Below, piece after piece: positions 63,783 through 64,000 of a stretch of 64,000 nt of DNA (position 1 is the stretch's first letter; every line of letters begins with the position of its first letter). The notes beneath the pieces were generated by a model that had not been told where the DNA came from, ran no database searches, and was given only the letters and a program-made list of their open reading frames with translations. This DNA comes from Halomicroarcula saliterrae (lineage in GTDB: Archaea; Halobacteriota; Halobacteria; Halobacteriales; Haloarculaceae): positions 434,001 to 498,000 of the forward strand of contig NZ_JAMQON010000002.1 in NCBI RefSeq assembly GCF_031624395.1. The letters run 5' to 3'. The translations under genes were made by a program, and so were the position numbers.

Positions 63783-64000
63783 CTACTCACGGTCTACGAG
63801 CCGATCCGCGGCGCGCTCTTCGACACGTTGCTCGCTTTCGAGGAGCCGTTCCAGCCGGCGCTCGAACTCCTCGTCCGATATCTCTCCCTTCGCGTAGCGC
63901 TCGCGGAGCTGTTCGACGCCGGATTGTGCTGTCTCGCCGGTCGCGGGGTCGCTGGTCGTGGGCTCGAACTCTTGGGCGTCGCCGGCCGACTCGACGACCG
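63783..64000 (-). CDS. SHOCT-domain protein, C-terminal end only
   Basis: The gene runs off the right edge. The visible 71 residues end in a TAG at 63783-63785. The segment VEQLRERYAKGEISDEEFERRLERLLE is a short C-terminal SHOCT domain, usually found after membrane helices in small archaeal proteins. An acidic linker (EFEPTTSDPATGETAQ) precedes it. No function can be given. Its stop is directly at the GNAT stop, convergent. Confidence 0.7.
   Translation of the reverse strand, partial: VVESAGDAQEFEPTTSDPATGETAQSGVEQLRERYAKGEISDEEFERRLERLLESEQRVEERAADRLVDRE

Overview
The window reads as chromosomal DNA of a haloarchaeon. Predicted proteins are strongly acidic, coding DNA is GC-rich outside one island, many genes have a TATA-like box about 26-32 nt before the start codon (leaderless pattern), and several families are haloarchaeal or archaeal: CheF, PAN, Pus10, NOB1, SecD/SecF without a bacterial-type fusion, halocyanin, and Bat-type HTH regulators. 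A member of the Haloarculaceae is plausible, but that is inference. I see no rRNA, tRNA or CRISPR array.

Region 1 (1-5500): end of a histidine kinase, an AglB/STT3-like oligosaccharyltransferase paralogue, a DUF457 membrane hydrolase, an AglF-like nucleotidylyltransferase and a sugar-nucleotide epimerase. This is the conserved edge of a surface-glycan locus. Region 2 (about 5500-22440): a visibly AT-richer accessory glycan island holding a Wzy/ligase-like membrane protein, a flippase, four GT4 and GT2 transferases that look intact, a GT8-like transferase, a polyprenyl-phosphate sugar-1-phosphate transferase and three alkaline-phosphatase-superfamily enzymes. Three of its genes are broken: a GT4 with a large internal deletion, and a sulfatase and a PMT/ArnT-type transferase each split by one in-frame TAG. 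Region 3 (22446-25426): glmS and a bifunctional glmU-like gene, overlapping by one base, which supply UDP-amino sugars.

Region 4 (25859-36940): an acetate module flanked by two CheF genes. It has two acetyl-CoA synthetases on either side of a Bat-type regulator with a degenerate tyrosine-recombinase-like N-terminus, then a DUF4212/SSS symporter pair, a UspA protein and small membrane proteins. Region 5 (37072-45415): UppP, MscS, Pus10, a CPBP protease divergent from an unknown membrane protein across a pair of palindromes, RNase HII and SecF-SecD. Region 6 (45834-47190): an isolated IS1341-type tnpB preceded by a broken small gene.

Region 7 (47247-64000): housekeeping and conserved haloarchaeal genes: DUF5812, Pgi, a second CPBP protease, NOB1, PRC-barrel, halocyanin, IF-2, DUF6517 lipoprotein, pyruvoyl arginine decarboxylase, a metallo-beta-lactamase protein, PAN, PepF, a pair of membrane genes sharing a promoter palindrome, TruA, GNAT and the end of a SHOCT protein. 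Structured non-coding DNA is the least explained part: hairpin families just after stop codons, a 62-bp-period repeat near 5620, a 40-bp tandem repeat near 63030, and two sets of palindromic putative operators.
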